Shown: positions 12,880 through 15,987 of the stretch, piece after piece
Numbering within the stretch: the stretch's first letter is position 1
Layout of the letters: every line of letters starts with the position of its first letter
Source: an uncultured cyanobacterium
GTDB taxonomy: Bacteria > Cyanobacteriota > Cyanobacteriia > Cyanobacteriales > Geitlerinemataceae
NCBI GenBank assembly: GCA_937121005.1
Contig: CAKZKB010000133.1
Coordinates: 1 to 15,987, forward strand
Direction: 5' to 3'
Length of the DNA stretch: 15,987 nucleotides
The notes under the pieces: model-generated
Database searches by the model: none
Told to the model about the DNA's origin: nothing
The model's input: only the letters and a program-made list of their open reading frames with translations
Position numbers and translations under genes: made by a program

Positions 12880-15800
12880 TCAGAATCGTTCGTTAAATTC
12901 AATAATCACTCGCGAGTCATCATCAAAGTTGGTCGAACCCCGCAGCAAGAAGTTATCGTCGAGACGATAGCGAAGACCGAACTGGGCCGGATCCTCGTCT
13001 TCGGTAATGACTTGCAAGATGGAGAAAGAAAAGTCATCGGTAATATTGATGCTGCCTTCTGCACCCAAACCGAGGCTAGAGGTGCGAGAATTGATAGTAG
13101 GAAATAGACGAAATTCGCTTAACCCCAAGGCCCGACCGATGACCGCTTGCACTTGCGAAAGTAGGGCCGATCCGGCTAAGTTGGCGATCGCGAGGGTACT
13201 ATCTCCGCGTCCCAAAGTGTTGACAAAACCGCCACCGAGAAGGGCTCGAATTTCGGCCGGCGATCGCGGGGGAGAACTTTCGAGAGAGAGGCGATCGGTT
13301 AACTGGCTGGCGGGGCCTTTTACTGTGGCAAAAATACGCACGGTTTCCACGCCTCCCGTGTCTAATGCGGGGTCGCTAATTTCCGACGATCGTCGATCGC
13401 CTAATCGCTGGCGAGAGACTTCTTGGACTGCGGTTTGCAAGCGCACTTTTAAGTTAGGATCGGTGCCCGTTTCCGGTAGAAATGTGGCGGTATGGCGTTC
13501 GCCGCGTACCAAGTAAAACTCGGTGGTAAAAACGTTGACTCGACCGCGATCGAGTTCGATAACGCCTTCGGGTAACAGGTTTTCTAGTGTGCCATTGACA
13601 ATCAAATCTCCATGTACGAGAAACTGTAAAATCGGAGGGCTAACGATCTCGGTTCCCGGTTCTAAAATCAGGTGCAAATCGTTAAATTCAGGGACGATCG
13701 CGCCTTCGGGTGCAGGTTCGATCGTCGGTTCGCCAACTGCTTCGGGATCGGGTAACAATATCTCCCCGTCGTAGAGGCGAATTTCGCCACCAATTAGCGG
13801 ATCGAGTGCCGATCCGGTAATGGCAACTTGCCCTGCAATACCACCGCGATACAGACCGCGCAAGTTTAATTCTACATCATCGAGACGAACTTGGAGTGGA
13901 TTTTCGCTGGCAGGGTTGTCGCCAATATCGAGACCTAAAAATTGAGCGTAAAATGGATCGAACAAGGGCAAGACTCCAGAGGCGATCGCCTGTCCGCGTT
14001 CAAATTCCCCTTGTACTCCTTCGACGATAATATTGTTGCCATCGAGAACAATTCGACCGTTGACATTTGTAAGCGGTTCGGGGAGGTTGGGCGAGGTAAA
14101 GACACCATTTTCGACAATCGCAACGCCCGATGTTTGCGTGGGACGATACAGTGTTTTACCCGATGCTTGGATTCGCTGTCCGGCAATTTTCAGGTTAATT
14201 TTACCCGTGCCCTCTCGCCACGCGACCTCGTTATTCAAAAAGTTGATGACCGACAAGCCTTCATCTTCCACTGCTAAATTGAAGTCAAACTCGTTGCTGT
14301 CGGCGGTAACAGTGGAGCCGGGGAGATCGTAAGGGATGCTACCTTGAAAGACAATCGGATTCGGGCCTTCAACGGATACCGACCCGGCTAAATTCAGTCG
14401 TCCGTTATTATAGTTAAACGAAGCCAAGCCTGCATCGATGGGTTCGCGACTGAGGGTTCCACCAACGAGATCGATGCGCCCGCGAGCCTGCGGGTTAGCA
14501 ACGCTTCCCGCTAGAGTTAAAATTGTATTGAGATTGCCAGTGACATCAACAGCAGAAAGATCGACAAACTCTTCTAAAAACGCGATCGGTAGATTGTCGA
14601 TCCGCAGTTCTCCATTTTGGTTCTCGCCGCCGATCTGCCCGGAAAACGCCGCTAACGTATTGCTTTCCCCATCTAAATTGGCGAGAACGCGCGAATCAGA
14701 GATTGTTAAAACATCATTTGCGTACTCGCCAACGACTCTTAACTGTTCGGCATCGTATTCGTCCCACTGCCAATTGTTCCCCTCAATATCGAAGTCAGCA
14801 TCGATCGCGCCCCTGGTAGAAGCAGCTAAGTCGATCGCGCCATCAAACGTCCCCTGTAAAGCACCCAAACTTGGCAACGGCGATGCCTCTTCTCGATCCA
14901 TTTCTTGCTGTTCGAGAAGTAATTGAATTTCAGCAAAGCGGCGTAACTGATTATACAATCGCATTGGCGGTTCGCTGTCAGAATCGAGATCTAGATCCTC
15001 CGCCGTGCCATAGGTTTTACGATCCGTGCGGCCGATATCTTCAATTTCAAACCAACGCAAGGCTTCGAGGACGTGCTGAATTTTACCCTCATCAATGGCG
15101 ACGCGACCGACAACTAAAGGATCGGTTTCGAGATTTTCGATCGCCCCCGAAAACTGATACAGACTTTCTCCTTCTTGCAAAACGGCGTTATCGAGTGCCA
15201 GTTGTCCGTCTTCGTAGTAGAAATTCTCCACCTGCAACGCATCAGCAGCAATGGTGCTGAGGGCCGGATTGTCGAGCAATAACGTCCCCGATGCGATAAG
15301 ATCTTCAAAGTCGATCGCGGCATTTCCAGACAGGCGATTGGTTTCCGGTGTCGGCGGTAACGGCAACCCCAACTCTTCGGGAATGGGAAGGTTGAGTAAA
15401 GTTAACGGAAACTCGCGCACGGCAATGTTAAAATAGTCTCCAGCAGTTTCTCCCTGGATAATGGCCTCGTCAATTTGGACTGCCAGTTGCACAGGCAAAA
15501 AGTTCTCATCCAACGCCACGCCGATCGCGTCATTTTCCCCTTGCAGTTCCAACACCAAACCGGAGATAATGTCCTCTTCAGCGTCCGCTAGTTCGGTATT
15601 GGTGACAAACCGCACGCCTCCCGCCAAAACTGGATCGAATTCAACCCCATTGGCGACTAAATTTCGCAACTCCAACTCGCCAACCGCATTGGGGCGATCG
15701 GGGGTTCCCACAACTCGCCCGGAAAAGTCCACTTCTCCCGATACTGCGACATTTTCTGGCAACTCAACGGGCAGGGTTTTCAGATTATAACCTTCTAAAG

Positions 15801-15987
15801 CTACCTCTAAATCAAATCCACCGATGCCCAGACCTGTTTTAGTCGAAGCAGGAAACACTTCCCCACTCGCTAACAACCCTGGCGCGCGTACTTCTTCGAG
15901 TTGCAACGCTCCCCCATTCCATGCTACGCTAGCGGTTAGCGGCCCCGGAACAACCGATGCCCCTTGAGAGAGCAACAGAGCGCCACT
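12880..15987 (-). CDS. tamB: TamB-family translocation/assembly protein (C-terminal part)
   Basis: Partial: 1035 residues are visible, the frame stays open to the window edge, and the N-terminus lies outside. The chain is a long series of beta-rich repeats typical of AsmA/TamB-like bridge proteins, with recurring VSGEVDFSGRV, NLVANG, LNLAGSVSVEG and GQVAITGSALDPLIGGEIRL motifs. The last ~400 residues are the DUF490/TamB domain (GRVNVFTTEFYLVRGERHTA, then PNLKVRLQTAV, SPPRSPAEIRALLGGG and a closing RLDDNFLLRGSTNF) ending in FNERF. TamB proteins span from the inner to the outer membrane and help move lipids and assemble outer-membrane proteins. Cyanobacterial homologues are often 1600-2000 residues, so roughly half is seen. 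It is convergent with the ptuB remnant, 40 bases apart. Confidence 0.9.
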   Translation of the reverse strand, partial: SGALLLSQGASVVPGPLTASVAWNGGALQLEEVRAPGLLASGEVFPASTKTGLGIGGFDLEVALEGYNLKTLPVELPENVAVSGEVDFSGRVVGTPDRPNAVGELELRNLVANGVEFDPVLAGGVRFVTNTELADAEEDIISGLVLELQGENDAIGVALDENFLPVQLAVQIDEAIIQGETAGDYFNIAVREFPLTLLNLPIPEELGLPLPPTPETNRLSGNAAIDFEDLIASGTLLLDNPALSTIAADALQVENFYYEDGQLALDNAVLQEGESLYQFSGAIENLETDPLVVGRVAIDEGKIQHVLEALRWFEIEDIGRTDRKTYGTAEDLDLDSDSEPPMRLYNQLRRFAEIQLLLEQQEMDREEASPLPSLGALQGTFDGAIDLAASTRGAIDADFDIEGNNWQWDEYDAEQLRVVGEYANDVLTISDSRVLANLDGESNTLAAFSGQIGGENQNGELRIDNLPIAFLEEFVDLSAVDVTGNLNTILTLAGSVANPQARGRIDLVGGTLSREPIDAGLASFNYNNGRLNLAGSVSVEGPNPIVFQGSIPYDLPGSTVTADSNEFDFNLAVEDEGLSVINFLNNEVAWREGTGKINLKIAGQRIQASGKTLYRPTQTSGVAIVENGVFTSPNLPEPLTNVNGRIVLDGNNIIVEGVQGEFERGQAIASGVLPLFDPFYAQFLGLDIGDNPASENPLQVRLDDVELNLRGLYRGGIAGQVAITGSALDPLIGGEIRLYDGEILLPDPEAVGEPTIEPAPEGAIVPEFNDLHLILEPGTEIVSPPILQFLVHGDLIVNGTLENLLPEGVIELDRGRVNVFTTEFYLVRGERHTATFLPETGTDPNLKVRLQTAVQEVSRQRLGDRRSSEISDPALDTGGVETVRIFATVKGPASQLTDRLSLESSPPRSPAEIRALLGGGFVNTLGRGDSTLAIANLAGSALLSQVQAVIGRALGLSEFRLFPTINSRTSSLGLGAEGSINITDDFSFSILQVITEDEDPAQFGLRYRLDDNFLLRGSTNFDDDSRVIIEFNERF

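Noticed and set aside
13007..15790. Several plus-strand open frames opposite the TamB gene
   Set aside because: They are shadows of a long, clearly coding minus-strand frame and show no motifs.

Overview
The window looks like a piece of a cyanobacterial chromosome. The HIP1 octamer GCGATCGC recurs throughout (for example at 858-865, 3310-3317 and 5207-5214). Several families typical of cyanobacteria are present: a porin with an S-layer homology domain, Uma2, DUF29, DUF433/DUF5615 and DUF4079. There are also the short heptamer/octamer tandem arrays and dispersed palindromes typical of filamentous cyanobacterial genomes. No rRNA, tRNA or CRISPR array was seen.

Layout. 1-378 carries no full gene. 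It looks like a small IS200/IS605-type element read on the minus strand: two similar hairpins in the same orientation bound a segment whose minus-strand 3' part folds like a TnpB guide-RNA scaffold. Next come a 31-residue membrane microprotein (492-587), a four-carbon acid sugar kinase (642-1961) and UDP-GlcNAc 2-epimerase wecB (2140-3264). A DUF433 antitoxin-like gene (3319-3636) is followed by a toxin partner cut short to 39 codons, and a 30-bp perfect palindrome separates it from a convergent RTX calcium-binding protein (3799-4488, minus). Opposite the RTX gene starts a compact three-gene cluster (4611-5636): a helix-turn-helix-like protein, a glycine-zipper membrane protein and a three-helix membrane protein. 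DUF29, Uma2 and an unknown acidic protein follow (5731-7314). The last of these overlaps, stop to stop, a DUF421 membrane protein on the minus strand (7311-7862).

The 7863-8186 gap is packed with three tandem arrays, including a G-rich GGGGATTA array, upstream of the SLH/OprB porin (8187-9683). A 45-residue small gene and a DUF4079 four-helix membrane protein follow. 10715-12839 is a Septu (PtuA/PtuB-type) anti-phage locus. ptuA, the ATPase, appears intact. ptuB, the HNH nuclease, is split by a 184-bp ISL3-like MITE with an exact 8-bp target duplication; removing the MITE and one duplication copy restores one 216-residue frame. The right end holds the C-terminal 1035 residues of a TamB-family envelope protein on the minus strand, which runs off the window.

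Functional themes: envelope biogenesis and transport (TamB, porin, WecB, RTX), conflict genes in decay (truncated DUF5615, split ptuB), and an uncharacterised small-membrane-protein cluster. The two most interesting items are the MITE-broken Septu locus and the TnpB-less element with a guide-RNA-like end.
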